From an uncultured Collinsella sp. (lineage in GTDB: Bacteria; Actinomycetota; Coriobacteriia; Coriobacteriales; Coriobacteriaceae): DNA of 29,262 bases. The translations under genes and the position numbers were made by a program. The stretch is from assembly GCA_900552705.1 (NCBI GenBank), contig USAX01000006.1, forward strand, positions 1-29,262. The letters are read 5' to 3'. Shown in pieces: positions 21,953 to 29,262 of this stretch; positions within the stretch are counted from its first letter, which is position 1; the number at the start of each line of letters is the position of its first letter. The notes beneath the pieces were generated by a model, which saw only the letters and a program-made list of their open reading frames with translations, searched no databases and was not told the DNA's origin.

Positions 21953-23368
21953 CTAGAGCGTTTGAAGCAGAGCGACGAGGAAGCGGATGCCCTGGAGGTA
22001 GGCGCGGCGGGTGATGCGCTCGTTGGTGCCGTGGACGCCGCGGTCGCACTCGTCATCGTCGACCACAAACGCCGAAAAACGAATGCATTCGGAGCAAATG
22101 TGCTGGTAGTTGGCAGCGTCGGTCGCGCCAATCACGGTCGAGGGGACAATCGTCAACGGCTCGGATGATCCGTTTTCCTCCATCCCCTTTGGATCACGGA
22201 AATAGCGGGCGGCGATGGAGCGAACCGCCTCGAGGCCGGAACCACCGATGCGCGGGGACGGCGAGGGTTCGGAACTGCCGGGGCCCAGCTCCACTTCGAC
22301 ACGACCGGCAAGGTCCGCCCCGGCAACCGCCTCACGGCAGCGCGCCACAACGTCGGCCACGCTCGTGCCCTCGAGCATGCGGAAGTTAATGTTGGCCCAC
22401 ATATCCTGCGGCATCACGTTAGCACCGGTGCTACCGCCCTCGATTTGGGTCGGTGCACAGGTGGTGGTCACGAGCGGATAGAGCTTCTTGCTGGCGAGGC
22501 ACTCGCGCACGATGGCGTCCTTGTTGGCGGCAATTTCATCGGCCGTGTAGAGCCCCAACTCGACGAGCTGGGCGGCAAGCAAGTCGGTCACACGCGTCGG
22601 CCATTCGATATTGCAGATTGCGGCGATGGCGCGGCTCAGCACCTCGAGTGACGTGCCGCCGTAGGGGTTGGAAGAATGCCCACCCGCGCTCTTTGTCTTG
22701 AGCACAATGTCAGCATAACCTTTCTCAGCCAGGTCGGCGTGCATGAGCCAACCCTCGCCCGCGCTGTACTCGGCAGCCGGAGCGATGCGGTAATCGCCCT
22801 CGTCGATCAGGTACTCAAGCTCAATGCCGCGCTCCTCGAGCGCGCGGCCGATGGCGCCTGCGCCGCACTGCGTAGTCTCCTCGTCCTGGCCAAAGGCGAG
22901 CAGCAGTGTGCGCTTGTGCTCCCAACCGTGCGCCAACGCGTACTCAACCGCCTCGAGAATGCCCGCGACCTGGTCTTTCATGTCGATGGCGCCGCGACCC
23001 CAAATGTAGGTGTCGTCCACATGTCCGCTAAAGGGAGCGTGCGTCCAGTCAGCCTCGGTGCCGGGAACCACGGGAACCACGTCCATGTGGCCCATGAGCA
23101 TAACGGGCTTAAGAGCAGGGTCGGAGCCGCCAAGCGTCACCAACAGCGAATGGTCGATAAGCTCGACCTCGCCCGCCGCAAACACGCGCGGCCAGGCCTG
23201 CTGCATATAGGCGCGCAGGTCGTCGAAGGGCTGCCAGTCCACCACCTCGGCATCCATGCTCGAGATGGTCGGAAACGACAGCACGCGACCCAAGCGCTCG
23301 CTCGCGCCGGCTTCGTCCAAATCGGCAAAATCATCCTCATGCGCAAAGAAGCGCCAAACCTCGGCCAT
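21953..23368 (-). CDS. M20-family metallopeptidase (CPS1/PM20D1-like)
   Basis: A zinc peptidase or aminoacylase of about 471 residues. The metal and catalytic motifs are GHMDVVP (93-99: His94, Asp96), WGRGAIDMKD (123-132: Asp129), FGQDEETTQCGA (159-170: Glu163/164) and LIDEGD (187-192), in M20 order. A lid domain with SAGGHSSNPYGGTSLEVLSRA follows. No signal peptide is seen, so it is cytoplasmic. I chose the ATG at 23368 (GAAAGGA upstream). It follows the amino-acid ABC transporter genes by 72 bases, with a hairpin in between, which suggests it processes an imported peptide or N-acyl amino acid. The exact substrate is unknown. Confidence 0.88.
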   Translation of the reverse strand: MAEVWRFFAHEDDFADLDEAGASERLGRVLSFPTISSMDAEVVDWQPFDDLRAYMQQAWPRVFAAGEVELIDHSLLVTLGGSDPALKPVMLMGHMDVVPVVPGTEADWTHAPFSGHVDDTYIWGRGAIDMKDQVAGILEAVEYALAHGWEHKRTLLLAFGQDEETTQCGAGAIGRALEERGIELEYLIDEGDYRIAPAAEYSAGEGWLMHADLAEKGYADIVLKTKSAGGHSSNPYGGTSLEVLSRAIAAICNIEWPTRVTDLLAAQLVELGLYTADEIAANKDAIVRECLASKKLYPLVTTTCAPTQIEGGSTGANVMPQDMWANINFRMLEGTSVADVVARCREAVAGADLAGRVEVELGPGSSEPSPSPRIGGSGLEAVRSIAARYFRDPKGMEENGSSEPLTIVPSTVIGATDAANYQHICSECIRFSAFVVDDDECDRGVHGTNERITRRAYLQGIRFLVALLQTL

Positions 23369-23392
23369 GACATCCTTTCGATTGTGATGACG

Positions 23393-23417
23393 AGGGCCGC
23401 CCCACCGGAGCGGCCCT
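23393..23417 (-). other. GC-rich hairpin between ABC ATPase and M20 peptidase genes
   Basis: AGGGCCGC (23393-23400) and GCGGCCCT (23410-23417) pair perfectly around a 9-base loop. No T-run follows on the minus strand, so it may be a processing or stability element, or only a weak terminator, within the operon. Confidence 0.55.
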
Positions 23418-23440
23418 GCCACGTAAGCGTTTGCAGTCGA

Positions 23441-24226
23441 TTATTTGTCCTCGAGATAACGCGAGAGGAACTCGCGGGTGCGTTGGTGTTTGGGGTTGCC
23501 GAAGAGTTCGGCCGGCGCGGCATCCTCGAGCACCACGCCCTTGTCCATAAAGACCACGCGGTCGGACACCGTGCGGGCAAAGGCCATCTCGTGCGTGACG
23601 ACAACCATGGTCATGCCGTCGGCCGCGAGCTTGCGCATGACCTCGAGCACCTCGCCCACGATCTCGGGGTCGAGTGCCGAGGTCGGCTCGTCGAACAGCA
23701 TGATCTGCGGATTCATACATAGGGCACGAGCGATGGCCACGCGCTGTTTTTGACCACCGGACAGGCGACCAACGGCGGCGTGCGCGAACTTTTCGAGTCC
23801 CACGCTCGTCAGATGCTCCATCGCGACCTTCTCGGCCTCGGCCTTGCTCATCTTTTTGAGCGTGACGGGCGCGAGCGTGCAGTTGTCGAGCACATCCATG
23901 TTGTTGAACAGGTTAAAGCCCTGGAACACCATGCCGATGTCCTCGCGCAATTTGTTGATGTTGCAGCGCTCGGCCGTGAGGTCCTGGCCGTGGAACCAGA
24001 TGTGGCCCGCGTCCGGGGTCTCGAGCAGGTTGAGGCAGCGCAGGAAGGTCGATTTGCCCGAGCCCGAGGCGCCGATGATGGTAACGACCTCGCCGGAATT
24101 GATGGACAAGTCGATGCCCTTGAGTACCTCGAGTGAGCCAAAGCTCTTGCGCAGGCCCTCGACGCGGATAAGCGGCTCGTTGGTCTGTGCGGCGGCCGCG
24201 GCGCCGTTAGTGGCGGTATCTGTCAT
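23441..24226 (-). CDS. Amino-acid ABC transporter ATP-binding protein
   Basis: ATPase of a polar-amino-acid importer (GlnQ/HisP type), 261 residues. Walker A GASGSGKST (52-60), Q-loop Gln102, signature LSGGQ (155-159), Walker B IMLFDE (175-180) and the switch histidine His212 are all intact. A 20-residue Ala/Thr-rich tail precedes the domain. The ATG at 24226 has GAGGAG upstream; an in-frame start at 24301 would overlap the permease gene. It follows the permease by 22 bases. The sequence does not tell which amino acid is carried. Confidence 0.95.
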   Translation of the reverse strand: MTDTATNGAAAAAQTNEPLIRVEGLRKSFGSLEVLKGIDLSINSGEVVTIIGASGSGKSTFLRCLNLLETPDAGHIWFHGQDLTAERCNINKLREDIGMVFQGFNLFNNMDVLDNCTLAPVTLKKMSKAEAEKVAMEHLTSVGLEKFAHAAVGRLSGGQKQRVAIARALCMNPQIMLFDEPTSALDPEIVGEVLEVMRKLAADGMTMVVVTHEMAFARTVSDRVVFMDKGVVLEDAAPAELFGNPKHQRTREFLSRYLEDK

Positions 24227-24248
24227 GATGATTCTCCTCGTCTTGCGC

Positions 24249-25397
24249 CTAGTTGGAGCTGGGCAGCGTGGCCGGAGCCTCGGCGCCGAGCTTTTTGCCA
24301 AAGGCCTCGAGCAGGCGGCTCGCCACGAGCGTCAGGATCAGGTAGACCACGAGCGCCACGCAGTAGACCTCCATCTGGCGGTAGTACACGCCGGCGACGG
24401 TGGTGGTGGCGTACATGAGGTCGAACACGCCGATGACCGAGAGCACCGACGAATCCTTGATGTTGATGATGAGCTCGTTGGTGAGCGCCGGAATAGCGTT
24501 TTTAATACCCTGGGGGAACACGACTTTGCGCATAGCCTGCCACTGCGACAGGCCCAGCGAGCGCGCTGCCTCGGCCTGGCCGGGATCGATGGACTCGATG
24601 CCGCCGCGCAGGACTTCCATCATGTAGGCGGTTGAGTTGAGCGAGATGGTGACGAGACCGGCGGTGAAGGTACTCCAAATCTGGTTGGCCTCGGCCGTGC
24701 TCAAGCCGGCGCCGCGCAGAACGGTAAAGCCCGCGTAATAGATGAGCAGGCCCTGGACCATCATGGGCGTGCCGCGCACGACGGTGGAATAGACGGTCGC
24801 AAAGCCTCGGCCAATGCTCTTAAAGAAGCGCACCAGGTCGTTGTCGACGCGATCGAAGGTCTGGGTGCGCAAGAACACAAAGAGCAGCGCCAAGAAGAAG
24901 GCGATGACCGTGCCGAAGGTGGCAAGCGCGATGGTGATCTCGATACCGCGGATAAAGAAGTCGCCGCTCTTGTAGGTCATGTAGACCAAGCTCGACAGAA
25001 AATCGCTGGGATTGGAGTCCGAGACAATGCTCACCTGCACCAGGTCGACAAACGACATGACGCAGCGGTCGATAAAGAAGATCGCCGCGATGGCAACCAC
25101 GACATAGCTGCCCAGGCGCGCGCCGCGACGGCAACGCTCGGATGCAAACGGCGACTTTTGGCGATAGTCATTCCAATGCATGAGCTTGGTGACGAGCGCT
25201 GCCGCCGATACGACAATCCAAGCCCACAGAATCGCCCAGAGGCAGTCCTGGAACACACCCGTGGGCGCCAAGAAGCTCAGCGGTGTGGGGTTGCGCTGGC
25301 TAAACGCCAGGCCGAGCGCCGCGATGACGCTCGTGCCCAGGTATACATAACGGTGGTCGGCCTTGATAAAGGAGGCCAGACGGTTGATGGCTTTCAT
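24249..25397 (-). CDS. Amino-acid ABC transporter permease with N-terminal extension
   Basis: Inner-membrane permease of the HisM/GlnP family. The 382 residues exceed the usual 215-240. The C-terminal part (about 145-370) is a complete permease with VVRGTPMMVQGLLIYY (207-221) and the EAA loop EAARSLGLSQWQAMRKVVFP (276-295) that contacts the ATPase. The first 145 residues add about three membrane helices (near 15-32, 53-72 and 97-115), which do not look like a binding-protein fusion. It starts 9 bases after the binding-protein gene. A single permease gene suggests a homodimer. Confidence 0.92.
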   Translation of the reverse strand: MKAINRLASFIKADHRYVYLGTSVIAALGLAFSQRNPTPLSFLAPTGVFQDCLWAILWAWIVVSAAALVTKLMHWNDYRQKSPFASERCRRGARLGSYVVVAIAAIFFIDRCVMSFVDLVQVSIVSDSNPSDFLSSLVYMTYKSGDFFIRGIEITIALATFGTVIAFFLALLFVFLRTQTFDRVDNDLVRFFKSIGRGFATVYSTVVRGTPMMVQGLLIYYAGFTVLRGAGLSTAEANQIWSTFTAGLVTISLNSTAYMMEVLRGGIESIDPGQAEAARSLGLSQWQAMRKVVFPQGIKNAIPALTNELIINIKDSSVLSVIGVFDLMYATTTVAGVYYRQMEVYCVALVVYLILTLVASRLLEAFGKKLGAEAPATLPSSN

Positions 25398-25406
25398 GCT
25401 GCCTCC

Positions 25407-26333
25407 CTATGCCGGCTGACGGTCGAGGCACGCGTCCCACATTTGGTCGCGCTCCTCTTGGCTAATGCCCTTGAGTGTCTTGTCGATGAGCTTAAGCAGC
25501 TTGTCCGAGCCCTTGCGGCAGCCGACATTTGCCGTGACCTCCTGCTTAAAGCCCTCGCCCTCGGCAAATTGAATCGGCACGATACCCGGGTTTTGGGCCA
25601 TATAGCCCTTCTCGTTCTCGGTGTTGTAGGTCACGGCGTCGCAGGTGCCCTGCAGCAGGTTCGAAAACACCGTGGGGACCGAATCGACCGGGTTCTTGTG
25701 GACAACGCCCGGGATCTCGTCGATGACGGTATCGAGCATGGTGTCCTTTTGGCCGAGCACCGTGGCGCCGCTAAAGTCGCTGAGCTTGGTCGCGTTTTGG
25801 TAGGGCGAGCCCTCTTTTACGAATAGGCCAAAGTAGCCGATAAAGTACGGATCGGAAAAGCCGACGGACTCCTCGCGCTCGGGCGTGGCGCTCATGCCGG
25901 CAATGATGAGGTCGATCTGGCCATTGTTAAGTGAATCGATGAGGCCCGAGAAGCTCTGCTTGACGGCAACGGGCTCGCCGCCAAGGGCCTTGCAGACGAT
26001 CTTGGCAATCTGCACGTCGTAACCATCGGCGTAAGCGCCCTGCACGTTGTCGATGGGGATAGTGTACTCGCTGGCCTCGGAAACCTGCCAGTTGTACGGG
26101 GCGTAGGCCGCCTCCATGCCGATACGGATCTTGTCCTTGCCGATCACGGAATCGGACAGGTCGTCGCGACCGCCGCCCGTGGTGGGCTGGACCACCTTGA
26201 GCGTGGACGGGCGCTGGCAGCCGGCAAGCGCGCCGGCGACAACGGTTGCGCTCGCAGCGAGGGCGCTACCCAAAAAGATGCGACGGCTGCACACCGGCTG
26301 GGTCTGCGCGTCGCGCTGTAGTCGAGGTTGCAT
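25407..26333 (-). CDS. Amino-acid ABC transporter substrate-binding lipoprotein with twin-arginine signal
   Basis: Extracytoplasmic solute-binding protein family 3, 308 residues, delivering an amino acid to the permease encoded next. The signal region holds SRRIFL (16-21), a good twin-arginine motif, then a hydrophobic stretch and a lipobox LAGC with Cys39, so a Tat-exported lipoprotein is likely. The mature domain has the family pattern: KIRIGMEAAYAPYNW, GYDVQIAKIVCKALG, DLIIAGMSATPEREESVGFSDPYF and a C-terminal Lys/Asp-rich helix. The ATG at 26333 has GGGAAGG upstream. It heads the four-gene operon. Ligand unknown. Confidence 0.93.
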   Translation of the reverse strand: MQPRLQRDAQTQPVCSRRIFLGSALAASATVVAGALAGCQRPSTLKVVQPTTGGGRDDLSDSVIGKDKIRIGMEAAYAPYNWQVSEASEYTIPIDNVQGAYADGYDVQIAKIVCKALGGEPVAVKQSFSGLIDSLNNGQIDLIIAGMSATPEREESVGFSDPYFIGYFGLFVKEGSPYQNATKLSDFSGATVLGQKDTMLDTVIDEIPGVVHKNPVDSVPTVFSNLLQGTCDAVTYNTENEKGYMAQNPGIVPIQFAEGEGFKQEVTANVGCRKGSDKLLKLIDKTLKGISQEERDQMWDACLDRQPA

Positions 26334-26468
26334 CTGATGCCTTCCCTATGTCGTTTTGCTGACAATAAGACAGGATATACGTCAACAAACAGCAGCGCGG
26401 CATGTGCGCGAAAAATTAATAGACACACGAGGACGATTGGCGCAAAGCAGCCTGCCCCCATGTACCAC

Positions 26469-26588
26469 TTGTCATGTAAAAGGCAAGGCATAGACCTTCT
26501 GGTCATGCCTTGCCTTTTGAATGACAAATTGTCGCTCTGGGTGGCGCGCAGCGTCGATTGGTCCGTCGTTCGTTAGAACGGCGGAACC
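26469..26588 (-). repeat. Structured 3'-end element, copy C (divergent), after epimerase gene
   Basis: A divergent copy of elements A and B. P2 pairs TTGTCAT (26469-26475) with ATGACAA (26521-26527). P3 is a long hairpin: 14 pairs, a bulged A, 4 more pairs (26478-26518). The conserved ATTGTCGCTCTGG (26528-26540) and GCAGCGTCGA (26549-26558) follow in the same order. The last hairpin (26560-26588, loop GTTA) ends one base from the epimerase stop codon. The 5' strand of P1 and the AGCAAGGTG block are missing. On the minus strand the long hairpin ends in CCTTTTAC and may act as terminator. The gap 26334-26468 upstream shows nothing else. Confidence 0.65.
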
Positions 26589-26589
26589 T

Positions 26590-27483
26590 CTAGAGCAGGG
26601 TGACGCTAAAGCTACGTTTATCGGTAGCGCCGGGAGCCAAGGTGATGGTATTGACCTTGTGCTCAAAGACATCGTCCTCGGTGTCCATGGTGGTGTGGCC
26701 GGTCCAGGGCTCGAGCGCCACAAACGGAGCGTCGTTGGCGGCAGACCACACGCCGATGTACTTAAAGCCCTCAAAGTCGATCTTGACGCCGTGGCCCGAC
26801 TTGCGACCGCGCAGCGTGAGCGTAGAGCCCGGGGTATCGGTGAACATGATGGCGTCGTTATCGAAGCTACGGTGCGTGATGGGCAGCACGTCCGAGTTAT
26901 CGGGGGCCTTGTAGCTGCCCTCGAACGTCATGAGGCCATCGGGCGTGATGATGGGGGCCTCGTTGGTCCAAGCCTCGGTAAATGCCAGCTCGTAATCCTC
27001 GAACGTCTCGTCCTCGGCACCGGGGGCGGGCACGTTAAATGCGGGGTGGCCGCCCACCGAGAACGGCAGGTCCACGTCGCCGGTGTTGGTGACGGCAAAG
27101 GTCTGGGTAAGCGTGGCGTCGCCGGTTAGGGCATAGGTCATGTTGAGCTTAAAGTGGAAGGGGAACGCCTTGAGCGACTCGGGCGTATCGGTGATCTCGT
27201 AGGTGACGGACGAGCCGTCCTCGGAGACCTCGACCAGCTTGTGCTCGACGATGCGCGCGAGTCCGTGGCGCGCCATCTCGCAGGTGCCGGCCGCAGACGT
27301 CGCCGTGTTGTTGCGCAGTGAGCCCACGATGGGGAACAGAATGGGCGCGTGCTTGCCCCAAAAGGCCGGGTCGCCCTGCCACAGATACTCGTTGCCGTTG
27401 AGGGCAAGGCTCGTGAGCTGGGCGCCCATGGAATCGATGGCCGCGGTAAGGCCGCCGCGCTTGATGGTGGTGACGGTGGACAT
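26590..27483 (-). CDS. Aldose 1-epimerase family protein (LacX-like)
   Basis: A cytoplasmic mutarotase-fold protein of 297 residues that should interconvert alpha and beta anomers of an aldose or aldose phosphate. Key residues of the family can be seen: His73 in ARHGLAR, the catalytic His146 in SVGGHPAFNVP and the catalytic Glu258 in ALEPWTGH. FWGKHAPILFPIVGSL (41-56) and the LEPW form point to the LacX-like branch, not classical GalM. I chose the ATG at 27483 (GGAGGAAG upstream); an ATG 8 codons earlier has no binding site. No sugar operon surrounds it, so the substrate is unknown. A structured element begins one base after its stop. Confidence 0.88.
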   Translation of the reverse strand: MSTVTTIKRGGLTAAIDSMGAQLTSLALNGNEYLWQGDPAFWGKHAPILFPIVGSLRNNTATSAAGTCEMARHGLARIVEHKLVEVSEDGSSVTYEITDTPESLKAFPFHFKLNMTYALTGDATLTQTFAVTNTGDVDLPFSVGGHPAFNVPAPGAEDETFEDYELAFTEAWTNEAPIITPDGLMTFEGSYKAPDNSDVLPITHRSFDNDAIMFTDTPGSTLTLRGRKSGHGVKIDFEGFKYIGVWSAANDAPFVALEPWTGHTTMDTEDDVFEHKVNTITLAPGATDKRSFSVTLL

Positions 27484-27562
27484 GCTACTTCCTCCAAAAA
27501 TAAACAACAGTATCGAGGGCTATTGTCCCACTCTTGGCGGCGGGGTTGAGCGTCAGGCGCAG

Positions 27563-28432
27563 TTATTGAGCAATAGCGTAAAGGTCAAACCCGCCCTGCG
27601 GCGTGCTATCGACCGTATCGGGCGCCCGTGAATTAAAACTCACCGGAACCATGCGCTTTGAGGCGCGGTAACGCGTGCCGTCGGTGGCGACGGGCGGCTC
27701 ATCAACCGTGAGCTCGTAGTCGCCGGGCTTGAGCTCGATACCGTCACCTTCGGAATTGACGTATTGATACTCGTCGATTGCTTGTCCCCTGAGCGTGCGG
27801 CCCACGATATGGACGAGCATTTGGCTATCGCCGCGCGCGGTATCCCACGTCGCGCCGTCCTTAACCTCGACCGACACATGCACCGAGCGCGTGCGGCTGA
27901 GCGATTGCTCGACGGACATCTCGACCTTGGCGGCGTCTTTGCGCTGTTGCTCCACGTGGCTCCAGACATTTCCGATCGCCGAGCAAGCGATGACGCCGGC
28001 CATAAAGGCGATGAGGATGGGGCCGAGTGGTGAGCGGCGGGCCGTGTCTTCCTCGCGAGCCAGGTTGGGGCGATGCGTGGGGGCGGGCGCCTGGGCACCC
28101 TGCGCGGGCACGTCGAGTATGCTGAAGGATGCCGTGCTGCCGGGGTCGATGTTATGGCGCGGCTGCGGGGTCTTGGCCGGCGAGATGGACATGTCGGCTG
28201 GCTCACCCAGCGTGGCCGTGGCATCGGCCTTTGCCTCGTCGGCCTCGGCCTGGGCCCAAGCCTGTTCAAAGGTCAGGGGCTCGGCGGCATCGGAGGCGGC
28301 TTCAGGCTCGACAGCGGTATCGTTGCCGGTCTCGTCCTCGTCGCTCGACATGTCACACGGCGCGGGCTCGTCCCACTCTTCGTCCGGAGCCTCGCCCTCG
28401 CTATACCACCATTCAAAGTTATCGATATCCAT
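27563..28432 (-). CDS. Unrecognised single-pass membrane protein with acidic cytoplasmic region
   Basis: I do not recognise this 289-residue protein. Residues 1-90 are strongly acidic (DEEWDEPAP, SSDEDETGND), 90-135 are Pro/Ala-rich and disordered in look. Then comes a membrane helix (about 136-156, PLGPILIAFMAGVIACSAIG) preceded by Arg residues, giving a cytoplasmic N-terminus. The outside part (160-289) starts with a short Lys/Glu helix and then looks like a beta-sandwich, with VHVSVEVKDGATWD and LKPGDYELTVDEPP. The ATG at 28432 has AAGGGGG upstream; an in-frame GTG at 28465 is less likely. No enzyme motif is seen. It stands alone between the epimerase gene and the MerR-like gene. Confidence 0.75.
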   Translation of the reverse strand: MDIDNFEWWYSEGEAPDEEWDEPAPCDMSSDEDETGNDTAVEPEAASDAAEPLTFEQAWAQAEADEAKADATATLGEPADMSISPAKTPQPRHNIDPGSTASFSILDVPAQGAQAPAPTHRPNLAREEDTARRSPLGPILIAFMAGVIACSAIGNVWSHVEQQRKDAAKVEMSVEQSLSRTRSVHVSVEVKDGATWDTARGDSQMLVHIVGRTLRGQAIDEYQYVNSEGDGIELKPGDYELTVDEPPVATDGTRYRASKRMVPVSFNSRAPDTVDSTPQGGFDLYAIAQ

Positions 28433-28513
28433 ACGGGGCGCCCCCTTGGCCTCGCAAATAAACACTTGCTAGCCTTATACCCCCAGATGGCACAGGAGCT
28501 CGCCGGCACAGAC

Positions 28514-28578
28514 AGGAAAAGCGTCACAACATTCGACGCTTTTCCTCGTTTTCGAGATTTTCATCAAATGTTGTGACG
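28514..28578. repeat. Two overlapping, mutually exclusive hairpins
   Basis: AGGAAAAGCGTC (28514-28525) pairs with GACGCTTTTCCT (28535-28546). CGTCACAACATT (28522-28533), which uses part of the same first arm, pairs with AATGTTGTGACG (28567-28578). Both stems are perfect 12-mers. A small CTCG-TTTT-CGAG hairpin (28545-28556) lies inside the second. Confidence 0.75.
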
Positions 28579-28603
28579 GTTTGGGCAGCAGCCATGCCGC
28601 GAA

Positions 28604-28632
28604 TGTGACAAAGGGACTGTCCCTTTGTCACA
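28604..28632. repeat. Perfect 29-base palindrome overlapping a stop codon
   Basis: TGTGACAAAGGGAC and GTCCCTTTGTCACA are exact 14-base inverted arms around a single T. The TGA stop codon of the gene to the right (28628-28630 on the minus strand) lies inside the palindrome. A decayed relative is at 21926-21949. Confidence 0.9.
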
Positions 28633-29262
28633 TCTGGAGGGTAACGGGGATTTGGATGCAGCAAAAGTCCTCTTGGTGGGACTCGTCGTAGCTCGTGGTA
28701 TCGAGGTAGCAAAAGTCGAAAGCGTTGCCAACGGGCTGGAGCGCGTGCTCGTCCATGCAGGCAACGATGGCGCGGATGCCCTCGGGCTCGTACGGCATAC
28801 CCCAGCGGCTCATGCACAGGTATGTGCCCTCGGGCAGCACTTCGATGCCGATCTCTGCCAGCTCGGCGGGATCGCTCGGCAGCAGTTCCTCGACACCGCG
28901 CGGCAGCACGGCAAAGGAGCCCGCGCCGGCGATAGGGTCGTCGGAATGCAGCGCCTCACGACGCAGCATGGCACCCCAGCCGCGCATAGGGCGCGTGCCC
29001 GTCAACGCACGCATGCGCAGGATGGCCCGCATGAGCGTGGGGTGAAGCATCGAGCGGCCGCGCTCGATATCGCCTGGAAACTCCTCAAAGACCACGAAGC
29101 GGCGCTCGAACTGCTTGAGCTCCGGCTTGCCCTCGCGCTCGCGCCAGTAAACTGCCTCGTCGTAAAAGCTCAGACGCTCCTGCACGCTCGCACGCTCGGC
29201 TTTGAGCCCGGCAATCTGCTCGTCGAGCGCCTGCACCCGCGAGCGCAGGTGGTCGGTCATCT
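28628..29262 (-). CDS. C-terminal part of a MerR-family-like regulator (5'-truncated by the window)
   Basis: The open frame runs off the right end, so the first visible Met (29260) may be internal. The visible 210 residues begin with an amphipathic helix (HLRSRVQALDEQIAGLKAERASVQERL) of the kind that forms the antiparallel coiled coil after a MerR winged helix. It continues with YDEAVYWRE and a mixed alpha/beta part ending YLDTTSYDESHQEDFCCIQIPVTL, like a GyrI/BltR-type effector-binding domain. The DNA-binding domain would lie beyond the window. The family call rests on this layout only. Its stop codon lies within the palindrome at 28604-28632. Confidence 0.6.
   Translation of the reverse strand, partial: MTDHLRSRVQALDEQIAGLKAERASVQERLSFYDEAVYWREREGKPELKQFERRFVVFEEFPGDIERGRSMLHPTLMRAILRMRALTGTRPMRGWGAMLRREALHSDDPIAGAGSFAVLPRGVEELLPSDPAELAEIGIEVLPEGTYLCMSRWGMPYEPEGIRAIVACMDEHALQPVGNAFDFCYLDTTSYDESHQEDFCCIQIPVTLQM

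Overview
The window looks like a chromosomal core region of a GC-rich gut actinobacterium of the class Coriobacteriia, most likely Collinsella or a close relative. That is an inference from gene order, protein style and the GTG/TTG start codons; no database search was run. Nearly everything is on the minus strand. The exception is peptidase T, so the description below runs from high to low coordinates for the minus-strand genes.

Right part (29262 to 21953): a 5'-truncated protein resembling the effector half of a MerR-type regulator, an unrecognised single-pass membrane protein, a LacX-like aldose 1-epimerase, then an apparent four-gene operon. The operon holds a Tat-type lipoprotein amino-acid binding protein, a permease with an extra N-terminal membrane domain, an ATPase and an M20 metallopeptidase.

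Middle (21661 to 15557): prfA (release factor 1), a 641-base gene-free stretch rich in repeats, prmC (the methyltransferase that modifies RF1) carrying a long Ala/Glu-rich insertion, a HicA/HicB toxin-antitoxin pair, a TsaC/Sua5-type threonylcarbamoyl-AMP synthase and glycerol kinase. Further left are upp and the complete F-type ATP synthase operon atpI-like/B/E/F/H/A/G/D/C, then murA and an LCP-family cell-wall ligase. The order prfA-prmC-(sua5)-upp-atp-murA is broadly like that in Bacillus subtilis, so hicAB looks like an insertion in an old core block.

Left part (4605 to 1): pepT on the plus strand, divergent from a short DtxR/MntR-type metal regulator followed by a homocysteine S-methyltransferase. 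A near-perfect 20-base palindrome sits between the divergent genes. A phosphoglucomutase/phosphomannomutase-like gene follows, then 351 bases with no recognisable gene.

The most unusual signal is a repeated structured element that begins 0-1 base after the stop codon of three unrelated minus-strand genes (the LCP gene, prfA and the epimerase). Two copies (4855-5001 and 20449-20593) share a multi-stem fold, conserved internal-loop sequences and an identical GGTA hairpin loop. Ten paired positions in the three main stems differ by compensatory changes. A third copy (26469-26588) is decayed or divergent. A second, unrelated family of long palindromes (around 4749, 20344, 21870 and 28604) also sits at gene 3' ends, one copy overlapping a stop codon.
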